Made by a program: the position numbers and the translations under genes. A stretch of DNA of 64,000 bases, taken from Chitinophagaceae bacterium. GTDB taxonomy: Bacteria; Bacteroidota; Bacteroidia; Chitinophagales; Chitinophagaceae. The stretch covers positions 868,001-932,000 of the forward strand of contig JADKKA010000022.1 in the NCBI GenBank assembly GCA_016720745.1. The letters are read 5' to 3'. Positions 1 through 8,367 of this stretch are shown here, piece after piece (the first letter of the stretch is position 1; the number at the start of each line of letters is the position of its first letter). The notes under the pieces were generated by a model. The model searched no databases and was not told the DNA's origin. It saw only the letters and a program-made list of their open reading frames with translations.

Positions 1-1
1 A

Positions 2-559
2 GATACCATCTGGGGAGATGATTTTGCCGGCATGCCCAATAAAGATGACTGGCCTGAAACCCAGACGCTATTTGAATATATGCTTCGTGATTCTGCTATG
101 AAATTTGCAGATGATATCCGGACCCCTGCCCGGGAAACGCTTTATGATATGGTTACCGGTGCTTTCAAAAAAGCAGCCGGTCAGCTGAACGCAAGGGAAA
201 AAGAAGGATTGGAATGGTACAAGTTTAACCAGCCCGGTGTATATCATATCATGGATAAGTCTAAGAAAGACCTTTTGCCTTTTGCCAGGGCGGGTTTACA
301 TGTAGGAGGATGGGGTGATATTGTGAATGCCGTTAAAGGAAGTCATGGCCCCAGCTGGCGTATGATTGTTCAAATGAGCAGTCCCACAGAAGCCTATGGC
401 GTTTATCCCGGTGGGCAGAGCGGGAACCCGGGAAGCAGGTTTTATGATAATTACCTGGATCAGTGGGTACAAGGAAAATACAATAAACTCTGGTTCATGC
501 GTGACGGTGACAGAACCGATAAAAATGTGAAATGGGTGATGAAGTTTAAGGGGGAATAG
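2..559 (+). CDS. Penicillin acylase family protein, C-terminal part (5' end outside window)
   Basis: The reading frame is open from the left edge, so only the last 185 residues are present. The stretch HGPSWRMIVQM, then GVYPGGQSGNPGS and FYDNYLDQW, is the typical C-terminal end of the beta chain in penicillin acylase (Ntn-hydrolase) enzymes, which hydrolyse amide bonds in N-acyl compounds such as acyl-homoserine lactones or beta-lactams. The catalytic N-terminal Ser of the beta chain lies outside the window, so activity and substrate cannot be judged. The stop codon overlaps the first unit of a short heptamer repeat. The family call is fairly secure; the substrate is unknown. Confidence 0.85.
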   Translation, partial: DTIWGDDFAGMPNKDDWPETQTLFEYMLRDSAMKFADDIRTPARETLYDMVTGAFKKAAGQLNAREKEGLEWYKFNQPGVYHIMDKSKKDLLPFARAGLHVGGWGDIVNAVKGSHGPSWRMIVQMSSPTEAYGVYPGGQSGNPGSRFYDNYLDQWVQGKYNKLWFMRDGDRTDKNVKWVMKFKGE

Positions 560-591
560 GAAATAGGTATTAGGAATTGGGTATTAAGTAT
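557..591. repeat. Degenerate heptamer array (5 units)
   Basis: Five successive 7-base units read TAGGAAA, TAGGTAT, TAGGAAT, TGGGTAT and TAAGTAT. The first unit contains the TAG stop of the upstream hydrolase gene. This resembles short tandemly repeated heptamers found between genes in some bacteria; no function can be inferred. Confidence 0.5.
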
Positions 592-653
592 TCTTGTTTG
601 ATGAAAAGAACCGCAAGAAGAGGAAGGACTGACAATTAAAACTGACAAAGCTT

Positions 654-1004
654 ATGAAATTTCTGACTGCGATTATATTAACGGCATTACTATCCTTTAT
701 CAGCGGATTATTTTTACCCTGGTGGGGCATCGCGATAGTTGCACTGGCCATTGCAGCAATGATTCACCAAAAACCGGGGAAGGCATTTTTAGCTGGTTTC
801 CTGGGCGTATTCCTGCTTTGGGCCGGACTGGCCTGGTGGATTGATATGAAGAACAATAGTGTACTCTCTCATAAAGTAGCAGCATTATTACCCTTGGGCG
901 GAAATAGTTTTGCTATTATCGCGGTTACAGGCTTTATCGGCGGATTGGTTGGCGGACTGGCAGCCCTTTCCGGGAGTTTTCTCCGGGCATCAAAGGCAAA
1001 CTGA
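654..1004 (+). CDS. Small hydrophobic membrane protein of unknown function
   Basis: A 116-residue protein that is hydrophobic nearly throughout. Roughly four membrane segments can be drawn: residues 3-22, 24-42, 45-63 and 82-110, the last rich in Gly (TGFIGGLVGGLAALSGS). It ends in a short basic tail, ASKAN. No known domain is recognised. It follows the acylase gene by 94 bases on the same strand and precedes trhO by 180 bases, so it may be transcribed alone. The start is the ATG before KFLTAI, the only good candidate. Confidence 0.7.
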   Translation: MKFLTAIILTALLSFISGLFLPWWGIAIVALAIAAMIHQKPGKAFLAGFLGVFLLWAGLAWWIDMKNNSVLSHKVAALLPLGGNSFAIIAVTGFIGGLVGGLAALSGSFLRASKAN

Positions 1005-1115
1005 AATAAATGTTGAACAGACCCGGCCCGGGCAGTAATATTTTAAGTTTTGCTTATCGTCTCTGATAAAAACTTACTGTTAAGTTGAGCCCCCTTCAAT
1101 AATCTGAATTTTTCG

Positions 1116-1123
1116 TAATTTTG
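1116..1123 (+). promoter_or_regulatory. Possible -7 box upstream of trhO
   Basis: TAATTTTG fits the Bacteroidota -7 consensus TAnnTTTG and lies 62 bases before the trhO start in a gene-free stretch. No TTG is seen at the usual -33 distance, so the call is weak. Confidence 0.35.
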
Positions 1124-1185
1124 CCCTGCTTTAGAATTTTGCCCAACCTGCAATTGGGGTTCTCAGCAACTAAAATTCATACATC

Positions 1186-2229
1186 ATGGCATTATTACAC
1201 AACCGCATCTCCCGAAAGGAGCTGAAAGAACGTATTCAAAAGGATCATACTCCCCGCACTACCATTTCATTTTATTGTTATTTCCCGATCACTGAGCCTC
1301 CTGTTTTCCGGGATGAATTATACAGGAAATTCAGTGAGTTAGGCGTGTATGGCAGGATCTACCTGGCAGAAGAAGGGATCAATGCCCAGATCAGTGTGCC
1401 AACTTTCAATCTTTACCGCTTCAGGGATGTTTTATATTCTTATGAACCCTTAAAAGATCTCCGGTTGAATATTGCCACCGATGATGACGGGAAAAGTTTT
1501 TATGTACTTGATATCAAAGTGCGGAAAAAAATAGTGGCTGATGGTATTGATGATCCTTCTTTCGATATGGCGAACAAAGGTCGTTATGTCAATGCCGCCG
1601 AATTCAATGAATTGACAAAAGATCCCGATACCGTTGTAATCGATATGCGTAATCACTACGAATTTGAAGTGGGACATTTTGAAAAAGCTATTGAAATTCC
1701 CAGTGATACTTTCCGGGAACAATTGCCCATGGCAGCTGAAATGATGTCGCCCAATAAGGATAGAAATATCATCATGTATTGCACGGGGGGTATCCGTTGC
1801 GAAAAAGCCTCGGCATACATGCTCCACCAGGGTTTTAAAAATGTATTTCACCTGGAAGGAGGTGTCATTAATTATGTGAACCAGGTAAAAGCCGGTGGAT
1901 TGAAAAACAAATTCCATGGAAAGAATTTTGTTTTTGACCAGCGATTGGGAGAAAGAGTGACTGATGAAATCATTTCCCATTGTCACCAGTGCGGAAAACC
2001 GGCAGACACCCATGTAAACTGTGTGAATGATGCCTGTCACCTGCTCTTTATTCAGTGTGATGACTGCAGGGAAAAAATGAAGACCACCTGCAGTACGGAA
2101 TGTTATGATTTTATCCACCTGCCCGAAGAAGAGCAGAAAATAAGAAGAAGCGGGGTGGACAAAGGGCGAAATATTTTTAATAAGTCCAAATCGAGAAAAA
2201 TCAACGGTTTGACTCCTAATAGTCATTGA
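1186..2229 (+). CDS. trhO: tRNA uridine(34) hydroxylase TrhO (rhodanese family)
   Basis: The protein has 347 residues, close to E. coli TrhO (YceA, about 350), which uses oxygen to make 5-hydroxyuridine at tRNA wobble position 34. An N-terminal acylphosphatase-like domain (about 15-110, containing GRIYLAEEGINAQ) is followed by a rhodanese domain with VIDMRNHYEFEVGHF and the active-site loop MYCTGGIRCEKAS, whose Cys199 is the expected catalytic residue. A C-terminal Cys-rich segment (about 262-310, CHQCGKPAD and CDDCREKMKTTC) could bind zinc, as in the family. The start follows an AT-rich stretch (aaaattcatacatcATG). Neighbours are unrelated, so it is probably a single-gene unit. Confidence 0.95.
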   Translation: MALLHNRISRKELKERIQKDHTPRTTISFYCYFPITEPPVFRDELYRKFSELGVYGRIYLAEEGINAQISVPTFNLYRFRDVLYSYEPLKDLRLNIATDDDGKSFYVLDIKVRKKIVADGIDDPSFDMANKGRYVNAAEFNELTKDPDTVVIDMRNHYEFEVGHFEKAIEIPSDTFREQLPMAAEMMSPNKDRNIIMYCTGGIRCEKASAYMLHQGFKNVFHLEGGVINYVNQVKAGGLKNKFHGKNFVFDQRLGERVTDEIISHCHQCGKPADTHVNCVNDACHLLFIQCDDCREKMKTTCSTECYDFIHLPEEEQKIRRSGVDKGRNIFNKSKSRKINGLTPNSH

Positions 2230-2350
2230 TTTTTAATTATTGGTTTATTACAATATGAACCTGCTTTTCCCCGGTAACTGCTGTAAGATTCACGGACTGC
2301 TGTAAAGTGTATCGGCAAATGTTATATTTTCGCTTTCACAGAAACTAACC

Positions 2351-2881
2351 GTGAAAAAAGCAGTCGTATTTATATTACTACTCTCTTTCCTGTTCCAGGT
2401 ATTCGGTTACCACCTGGTATTCCAGTATCGTAAATTCGATCTCAAAAAATCAGCCAAACGAATGCTTCGCCGGAGGATTGATCCCGCATTGACTGAAACA
2501 TTCAGCTTTCCAATGCTGGCCGGTGATAAAGAGGAGATGCCTGTTTGGGTTGACCAGCATGAATTTCGCTACCATGATCAGCTTTATGATGTGATCGAAA
2601 AGAAAGTGGTGGAAGACCGGCTGGTAATCAGGTGTCTGAATGATATAAAAGAAAAACAACTTATTGACCATTATAAGATGCTCGCACAGCAGGATTTTAA
2701 CCAGAAATCCAAAAAGCGATCCATGTTCATGTTAACAATGCTTGGCAAAGCGCTGACCAATACTACCTTTTCATTAGCCACGGCACCTGTTATACAAATT
2801 AACTTACAGAGCGATCCCCGTCGCTATTCCCTTTTACACCGGTTTGCAAAAGTGTTGACCCCTCCGCCCCGGTTTTGTTGA
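2351..2881 (+). CDS. Exported protein of unknown function, upstream of heme-uptake genes
   Basis: A 176-residue protein starting at GTG; no in-frame ATG keeps the N-terminal signal segment (residues 2-20, AVVFILLLSFLFQVFGYHL). The mature part is basic and carries HEFRYHDQLYDVIEKK followed by VIRCLNDIKEKQLID. As I recall, this pattern occurs in small Bacteroidota proteins encoded beside metal-related TonB receptors; that link is memory, not computed. It precedes the heme-type receptor by about 200 bases on the same strand. A 7-bp stem-loop (TTTCCTG/CAGGAAA, 2910-2931) follows but has no T-tract. Function is unknown; envelope location is inferred from the signal segment. Confidence 0.65.
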   Translation: MKKAVVFILLLSFLFQVFGYHLVFQYRKFDLKKSAKRMLRRRIDPALTETFSFPMLAGDKEEMPVWVDQHEFRYHDQLYDVIEKKVVEDRLVIRCLNDIKEKQLIDHYKMLAQQDFNQKSKKRSMFMLTMLGKALTNTTFSLATAPVIQINLQSDPRRYSLLHRFAKVLTPPPRFC

Positions 2882-2992
2882 TGTAATTCCTGATTTGTTG
2901 CATCCGCTATTTCCTGTTGAAAAGCAGGAAATGTATGGATGATCTTTTTCCGGGCTTTCAGATTTTTTACCTGTCCATGGCCAGATTGATTA

Positions 2993-3011
2993 CTGATAAA
3001 TTATTTATCAG
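2993..3011. promoter_or_regulatory. 19-bp perfect palindrome, candidate iron-responsive operator
   Basis: CTGATAAAT-T-ATTTATCAG is a perfect inverted repeat of 9-bp arms around one central base, the size and symmetry of a Fur box, and it contains TGATAA/TTATCA half-sites. It lies 74 bases before the ATG of the heme-type TonB receptor. A second repeat, ATGCAG-TGT-CTGCAT (3034-3048), lies between it and the gene. The palindrome is seen directly; Fur binding is inferred from its shape and the adjacent uptake genes. Confidence 0.5.
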
Positions 3012-3084
3012 CCCATCTTCCATGCAAAGTGAAATGCAGTGTCTGCATGCCCGCCATTTTTTACATCAACATAAAAAACTAACA

Positions 3085-5595
3085 ATGAGAACAGTAATTG
3101 TCTTCATAATAATGCTGTGCTTTTCCATTCAGGGAATGGCACAATCCTCCCTGCAGGGAAAAGTGCTGGATCAATCTTCCAAAACGCCACTTTCCGGAGC
3201 AACGATTAATAGCAATGGTAAAAATGTAGCCACTACCGATAAAGACGGTTTTTTCAGTTTCCCCTGTAACGGCTATCAACAGATTCAGGTGAGTTTTGTC
3301 GGATTTGAAACCTTCTTTAAATCCGTAAGCTGTGGCGATAATATCAAAATCATGCTGAGCCCCCAGGGCAATATATTAGACAATGTAGAAATTACCGCTA
3401 CTTCCAGCCAGAATAAATCACTGCTGAACCAGCCTCAGTCTATCACGAAACTGACGGATAAGGAATTGAAAAGAGGGCAGGGGCTTTTTCTGGATGATGC
3501 CATTCAAACCAGCGTACCTGGAGTGCAAATGGTTCGCCGGACTGTTTCAGGTGGTCAGCAATTCAATATCCGGGGTTATGGAAACGGATCAAGAGGTACC
3601 AGAGGTATCAATAGTAATTTTGACGGACAGGGATACAAAGTATACCTCAATGATATACCTGTTACCGATGCAGAAGGTATCAGTACCCTGGATGATATTG
3701 ACTACGGAGCAGTTAGTAATACAGAAATCGTAAAAGGGCCTGCCGGCACACTGTATGGCCAGGCAATTTCAGGTGCCGTGAATTTGAAAATTGCCGCCCC
3801 GCAAAAAGGAAAAACAGCTATCAGTCAGCAACTGATGCTGGGGAATTACGGATTGCAGCGTTATACTACACAATTACTGACTGCTGGGGAACACAGCAGT
3901 ATGATGCTGACCTATGGGAAACAAAAATCTGATGGCTTTTCCATCCATAACAGCTCCCATAAGGACTTCGTGAATTTTGTTGGAAATTTCCAACCGGGTG
4001 AAAAACAAAATCTCAGCACCTATGTAGGATACACCGACAGTTATGATGAACGTCTTGGTGAATTGACGATTGCACAGTACCTGAATAAGGATTACTCAGG
4101 TAATATCGAATACATCCGCCGGAATGCACATAGCCATGTCAGCACTTTCCGGGCAGGTTTGTCACATACTTATCATTTCAGCAAGGCCATCAGTAACACC
4201 AGTTCTGTTTTTGGGATGGGTTTCCGCAGTGATGTAAGTTCTGCGGGTGGCTGGACAGATAAAACATCTGTTAACTATGGCTTCAGGACTTCCTTTAATA
4301 CCCGTTTCTTTTTTAATAATGGAATCTTCCTGAATGGAATCACAGGAATGGAACTACAACGCCAGGATGCACAGGTCATTGGGTACAGTATGAAAGTAAA
4401 CCCATCAGATCCTAACCCGGGCGGCCCATGGGTATATGGGTCCAGTCCTTACTGGATCATCAATGCGGTTACTTCCAATACGGCTTTTGTTACCACCCCA
4501 ACGGCTTATTTTACAGAATGGACTCTTGCCTTACCTAAAGATCTTTCTATCACTGGCGGAATCGGACTCAGTACGCAGCGGATCGTGCTGGATGACCGTT
4601 TTAGTGCTCCCGGTGCCACCGCCCTCCGGCCTTCCCATTTTGATACCGCTTACAAGAATATGGTATCGCCCCATCTGGCGATTAATAAAGTATTTAAGAA
4701 AGGGATTTCAGTATACGCTTCCTACAGCACCGGTTTCAAAGCTCCGGTCAGTTCTTATTTCTTTATTGCAACACCACAGATCGGAACACCGCCGAATGCA
4801 GGATCTGCTTCGGCAGCAGCCCGGGTGAATGGAGACCTGAAATCAGAAAAAGGTACACAGTTTGAAATCGGAACAAAGGGAAATACAATCAATGGCAAGC
4901 TGGTATATGAACTGGCTTTGTTTCATTTGCGCTTTAAAAACAAAATGACATCCGTTTCCGTGCCCGTTCCAACAACAACCCCTCCGGCAACTGCCACCGC
5001 TTATAGTTACATGATCAATGCTGGGGAACAGGATCATAAAGGAGTGGAAGCTTCAGTGAAATATTCCATCATTAAAAGCGGTGACGGTTTCCTTACCGAT
5101 CTGACACCCTTTGTCACTTTTACTTATTCTGATTTTAAGTACGGCGACAATTTTGTATATAAAACAGGCAGTACTACCGCCAATGCCGGTATCGATACCC
5201 TGAATTACAGTGGACTGAATGTTTTTGGAACGCCCAAAATCATGGCCGCCTGGGGATTTGATCTGGTAACTAAACCGGGCATTTACGCCAGCTTTTCCCA
5301 TTTGTACAAGGACCCGATGAATATTTCACTGGAGAAAACACAAACTTATCCCAGTCCGGAAGCATTCACACTCAGGAAGGCGAGCAGTTATAACCTGCTG
5401 AACACAAAGATTGGTATCCGGAGAAACCTGTCCTCGCATCTTGGCCTTGATACCTATTTTGGCGTCAACAATATCACCGGAGTGCAGTACCCGCTGATGG
5501 TATTCATCAATCAGTTACCCGATGCATATATCCCGGCACCACCAAAAGCAGTAATCTTTGGCGGCATCAACCTGAAATACAATTTCAATAAATAA
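3085..5595 (+). CDS. TonB-dependent outer-membrane receptor, heme/iron type
   Basis: The ATG at 3085 is chosen because it gives a clear signal peptide ending ...SIQGMAQ; an in-frame start at 2917 would add 56 unlikely residues. The 836-residue product has a carboxypeptidase-regulatory-like domain (about 22-100), a plug (about 110-235, with RGYGNGSRGTRG and IVKGPAGTLYGQAISGAVNL) and a long C-terminal barrel. GFKAP followed by NGDLKSEKGTQFEIG resembles the FRAP/NPNL region of heme receptors. Three genes encoding a HmuTUV-type importer follow on the same strand, so it most likely moves heme, or less likely an iron siderophore, across the outer membrane using TonB energy. An iron-box-like palindrome precedes it. 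Confidence 0.9.
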   Translation: MRTVIVFIIMLCFSIQGMAQSSLQGKVLDQSSKTPLSGATINSNGKNVATTDKDGFFSFPCNGYQQIQVSFVGFETFFKSVSCGDNIKIMLSPQGNILDNVEITATSSQNKSLLNQPQSITKLTDKELKRGQGLFLDDAIQTSVPGVQMVRRTVSGGQQFNIRGYGNGSRGTRGINSNFDGQGYKVYLNDIPVTDAEGISTLDDIDYGAVSNTEIVKGPAGTLYGQAISGAVNLKIAAPQKGKTAISQQLMLGNYGLQRYTTQLLTAGEHSSMMLTYGKQKSDGFSIHNSSHKDFVNFVGNFQPGEKQNLSTYVGYTDSYDERLGELTIAQYLNKDYSGNIEYIRRNAHSHVSTFRAGLSHTYHFSKAISNTSSVFGMGFRSDVSSAGGWTDKTSVNYGFRTSFNTRFFFNNGIFLNGITGMELQRQDAQVIGYSMKVNPSDPNPGGPWVYGSSPYWIINAVTSNTAFVTTPTAYFTEWTLALPKDLSITGGIGLSTQRIVLDDRFSAPGATALRPSHFDTAYKNMVSPHLAINKVFKKGISVYASYSTGFKAPVSSYFFIATPQIGTPPNAGSASAAARVNGDLKSEKGTQFEIGTKGNTINGKLVYELALFHLRFKNKMTSVSVPVPTTTPPATATAYSYMINAGEQDHKGVEASVKYSIIKSGDGFLTDLTPFVTFTYSDFKYGDNFVYKTGSTTANAGIDTLNYSGLNVFGTPKIMAAWGFDLVTKPGIYASFSHLYKDPMNISLEKTQTYPSPEAFTLRKASSYNLLNTKIGIRRNLSSHLGLDTYFGVNNITGVQYPLMVFINQLPDAYIPAPPKAVIFGGINLKYNFNK

Positions 5596-5601
5596 TCATG
5601 G

Positions 5602-5634
5602 TATTGAGAGACGATCAACGATCGTCTCTCAATA
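5602..5634 (+). other. Perfect 15-bp intercistronic hairpin in the heme operon
   Basis: TATTGAGAGACGATC and its exact reverse complement flank an AAC loop, and two further pairs (one G-U) can extend the stem. It fills the 57-base gap between the receptor and hmuT. There is no T-tract, so simple termination is unlikely. A role in processing the mRNA or protecting one segment, giving different amounts of receptor and transporter, is inferred. Confidence 0.7.
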
Positions 5635-5652
5635 TCCATTTAAAACAGAAGT

Positions 5653-6525
5653 ATGAAAAATACGATACTCGTAACTGCGATTAGCCTGCTCTTATTCAGC
5701 TGCGGTCGTTTTGGTAATAAAGGAAATGAGGAAAATAAGGAAATGCGGATTGTTTGTCTATCAAAGCACCTGACAGAAATAATGTTTGCTCTGGACCTGG
5801 GCTATAAAATTGTAGCGGTTGACCTGAGCAGCACCTATCCTGATAGTGCCAAACTACTTAAAACAGTCGGGTACCATCGTGCATTGAGTGCAGAAGGAAT
5901 TATTTCCATGGAGCCTGACCTGGTGATCCATAGTAAAGATATCGGACCAGAACAGGTCGAAAGCCAGTTACTGAAAACTGGTATCAAAGAAAAAATATTT
6001 GGTGCTGCCAATACCATTGACAGTGCGAAGCTGTTGATCAAAGAACTGGGTGATTATTTTGGAGCTGGCTCAAAAGCAGATTCCATTATCAAAAAAATGG
6101 ACAATGATCTCAGCCTGGCTACGAGGAAAGTGACTGAGAAACAGATTACCGATACTCCATCTGTGATGATCATCCATTTTGGAAGGGCGAATAATGTTTA
6201 TTTCGTGATGAGCGGAAGAAACGGGGCCGGAGATAAAATGATTAAAATGGCCGGTGGAAAAACTGCGCATTATGATGCCAAAGGAGCCAGACAAATCAGT
6301 GCGGAAGCAGTGGCCGCCGCTAATCCCGATATCATCATCGCAACGGATTATGGTTTTGATCAGATGGGAAATATGGACAAATTCATCATCGGAGTACCGG
6401 GTGTATCATTGACCAATGCAGCAAAAAATAAAAGGATCTATCGTTTTGAAGAGCATGACCTGATTTATTTCGGGCCGAGAACAGGAGAGAATATCCTGAA
6501 ATTATTCAATCTGATTCATCCCTGA
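5653..6525 (+). CDS. hmuT: Heme ABC transporter substrate-binding lipoprotein HmuT
   Basis: A 290-residue lipoprotein: the signal ends LLLFSC, so Cys17 is the likely lipidated residue. The mature part is a class III periplasmic binding fold (TroA/BtuF type). MRIVCLSKHLTEIMFALDLG and VGYHRALSAEGIISMEPDLV followed by KDIGPEQVESQLLKTGI match the pattern that separates HmuT-type heme-binding proteins from siderophore- or cobalamin-binding relatives. It would hand the ligand from the receptor to HmuU. It stops 3 bases before hmuU, which suggests one transcript. Heme as ligand is the best fit; a heme-like corrinoid cannot be excluded. Confidence 0.85.
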   Translation: MKNTILVTAISLLLFSCGRFGNKGNEENKEMRIVCLSKHLTEIMFALDLGYKIVAVDLSSTYPDSAKLLKTVGYHRALSAEGIISMEPDLVIHSKDIGPEQVESQLLKTGIKEKIFGAANTIDSAKLLIKELGDYFGAGSKADSIIKKMDNDLSLATRKVTEKQITDTPSVMIIHFGRANNVYFVMSGRNGAGDKMIKMAGGKTAHYDAKGARQISAEAVAAANPDIIIATDYGFDQMGNMDKFIIGVPGVSLTNAAKNKRIYRFEEHDLIYFGPRTGENILKLFNLIHP

Positions 6526-6528
6526 CAC

Positions 6529-7581
6529 ATGCTAAAACATAACAAACTGTTTTTTCCAGTACTCATCATCATGCTCCTGCTGACACTACTGGCAGCGATT
6601 GCCTGGGGAGCTGTGAGGATTTCACCGGCCGAAATGGGTTCAGCACTGCTACATTTTTTGCAGGGCAGGAAGCCGGCAACGCTACATGAAGGCGTCTTCC
6701 TGCAGTTGCGCCTGCCCCGGGTATTATTAACTGCTGTTACCGGTGCCATCCTGGCGGTTTCTGGTGTCTTGATGCAGGGATTATTCCGTAACCCGATCGT
6801 TGAACCAGGTCTTACCGGTACCAGCGCCGGTGCAGCTTTCGGCGCCTCTTTTATATTCGTGATGGCTCCTAAAATGAGCCCTGTATTAAAATCAGCAACT
6901 GGTCCTTTATTGGTGCCTTTATTTGCATTTGCAGGAGGATTACTCGCTACATGGATTGTCTATGCTTTGTCTAAAAGCGCAGGAAAGGTTTCTATCATGT
7001 CACTTTTACTGCTGGGTATTGCCGTCAATGCCATTGGGCTGAGTGGTACAGGATTCATGAGTTATATCGCCAGGGATCCGCAGGCACGCAGCATTACATT
7101 CTGGAGCCTCGGCACTTTTTCAGGTGCTTCCTGGTTACAGGTAAGTATCGTTGGGATGATTGCCATCCTGGTTTTCCTTTTATCTTTTCGGTACGCAAAA
7201 GAGCTCAATGCACTCTTATTGGGAGAAGAGGAAGCAGCTTATCTGGGTGTAGATGCAGAAAGATTAAAAAGCCGGATCATGATCCTGAATACTGCTATGG
7301 TTGCTGTGGCAACAGCCTTTGTAGGAGTGATTAGTTTTATGGGATTAATCGTACCCCATATCCTTCGCTTGCTGATAGGAAGTGATAATAAACGCCTGCT
7401 GCCGGCATCCATGATACTGGGGGCTGTTTTGTTAACTCTTGCAGATATGGGGGCCAGATTATTACTGGCTCCGGCCGAAATGCCCATTGGAATCATCACC
7501 TCACTTGTTGGCGCACCCATATTTATCCTTTTACTAAGTAAGTACAATCTGCTCAATCAAAAAGGAGGGGGTCATGCTTGA
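6529..7581 (+). CDS. hmuU: Heme ABC transporter permease HmuU (FecCD family)
   Basis: A 350-residue inner-membrane permease with about ten membrane segments, as usual for the BtuC/FecCD family. RLPRVLLTAVTGAILAVSG and MQGLFRNPIVEPGLTGTSAG form the conserved N-terminal stretch, and GVISFMGLIVPHILRLLIG is the coupling-helix region that contacts the ATPase. It is expected to work as a dimer with HmuV. The gene overlaps hmuV by 8 bases, indicating translational coupling, and is only 3 bases from hmuT. Confidence 0.93.
   Translation: MLKHNKLFFPVLIIMLLLTLLAAIAWGAVRISPAEMGSALLHFLQGRKPATLHEGVFLQLRLPRVLLTAVTGAILAVSGVLMQGLFRNPIVEPGLTGTSAGAAFGASFIFVMAPKMSPVLKSATGPLLVPLFAFAGGLLATWIVYALSKSAGKVSIMSLLLLGIAVNAIGLSGTGFMSYIARDPQARSITFWSLGTFSGASWLQVSIVGMIAILVFLLSFRYAKELNALLLGEEEAAYLGVDAERLKSRIMILNTAMVAVATAFVGVISFMGLIVPHILRLLIGSDNKRLLPASMILGAVLLTLADMGARLLLAPAEMPIGIITSLVGAPIFILLLSKYNLLNQKGGGHA
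7561..7571 (+). promoter_or_regulatory. Strong Shine-Dalgarno-like ribosome-binding site of hmuV
   Basis: AAAGGAGGGGG ends 2 bases before the hmuV ATG and lies inside the hmuU coding end. Such a strong purine site is uncommon for this group; it fixes the hmuV start and probably supports efficient re-initiation at the 8-base overlap. Confidence 0.6.
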
Positions 7582-8353
7582 TATTCAGTCCGTACATTTT
7601 AGTATTGGCAGCAAAAAAATACTGCAGGATATTTCTGTTCAGTTTCACCCGGGGGAATTCAACATGATCCTGGGGCCGAATGGTTCCGGAAAATCCAGTC
7701 TGATGAAATTATTCAGTGGTGAAAAGGAAAGCTATCAAGGCAAAATATCCTACGATGGGATACCATTACAGCAAAGGAAATGGAAGGAACTGGCCATGCG
7801 AAGAGCGGTAATGAGTCAGCAACCTGACCTGCATTTTCCACTGACTGTGGAAGAAGTTGTGATGATGGGTCGCTATCCTCATTTCAGTTTTGCACCCGGT
7901 AAAAAGGACATACAAATTTGTACCGACGTACTCCGGCAAATGAAACTGGATGATTTTGCCGGAAGAAATTATCTCACACTCAGTGGTGGGGAGAAGCAAA
8001 GAGTTCAGTTTGCCAGAGTGCTGGCTCAGATATGGGAGCCACCCGCATCCGGGAATCGTTACCTTTTTCTGGATGAACCTTTAAATAGTCTGGATATAAA
8101 TTATCAGCAGGAATTTCTACAATCAGCCCGTGAATTACTGGGAAAAAAGACAGTTCTGATAGCGGTGATGCATGATGTCAATCTGGCGGCTCAGTATGGG
8201 GACAGACTCTTTTTTCTTCGCGAAGGAAGGCTGGTAGCTCAGGGGCCTCCTTCTGCGATATTGAATGCAACATTAATAGAAGATATATTCCGGGTGAAAG
8301 TAGCGGTCATCGAAAACCCGCTTACTAAAATACCGGTGATGATCTACCCATAA
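7574..8353 (+). CDS. hmuV: Heme ABC transporter ATP-binding protein HmuV
   Basis: A 259-residue ABC ATPase. Walker A is GPNGSGKSS (about 34-42), the signature is LSGGEKQRVQFARVLAQIW, Walker B is YLFLDEPLNSLD and the H-loop is VMHDVNLAAQYGD. A glutamine-loop region reading AVMSQQPDLHFPLTVEEVV and the LAQIWEPP....RYLFLDEP spacing are typical of HmuV as opposed to FepC/BtuD. It would energise heme import through HmuU. Last gene of the plus-strand run; the next gene is convergent 14 bases away, with no convincing terminator between them. Confidence 0.92.
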   Translation: MLDIQSVHFSIGSKKILQDISVQFHPGEFNMILGPNGSGKSSLMKLFSGEKESYQGKISYDGIPLQQRKWKELAMRRAVMSQQPDLHFPLTVEEVVMMGRYPHFSFAPGKKDIQICTDVLRQMKLDDFAGRNYLTLSGGEKQRVQFARVLAQIWEPPASGNRYLFLDEPLNSLDINYQQEFLQSARELLGKKTVLIAVMHDVNLAAQYGDRLFFLREGRLVAQGPPSAILNATLIEDIFRVKVAVIENPLTKIPVMIYP

Positions 8354-8367
8354 AAAAGTAATGGCTT

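Noticed and set aside
1450..2226. Long open frame opposite trhO
   Set aside because: It lies entirely within the TrhO gene on the other strand, has no recognisable domain, and TrhO has all its motifs.
2917..3084. Upstream start of the heme receptor
   Set aside because: It would place 56 residues before a perfect signal peptide and would translate through the operator-like palindrome.
2882..3084. Cobalamin riboswitch before the TonB receptor
   Set aside because: No GCCACTG-type core or B12-box was seen, and HmuT/HmuV features point to heme.
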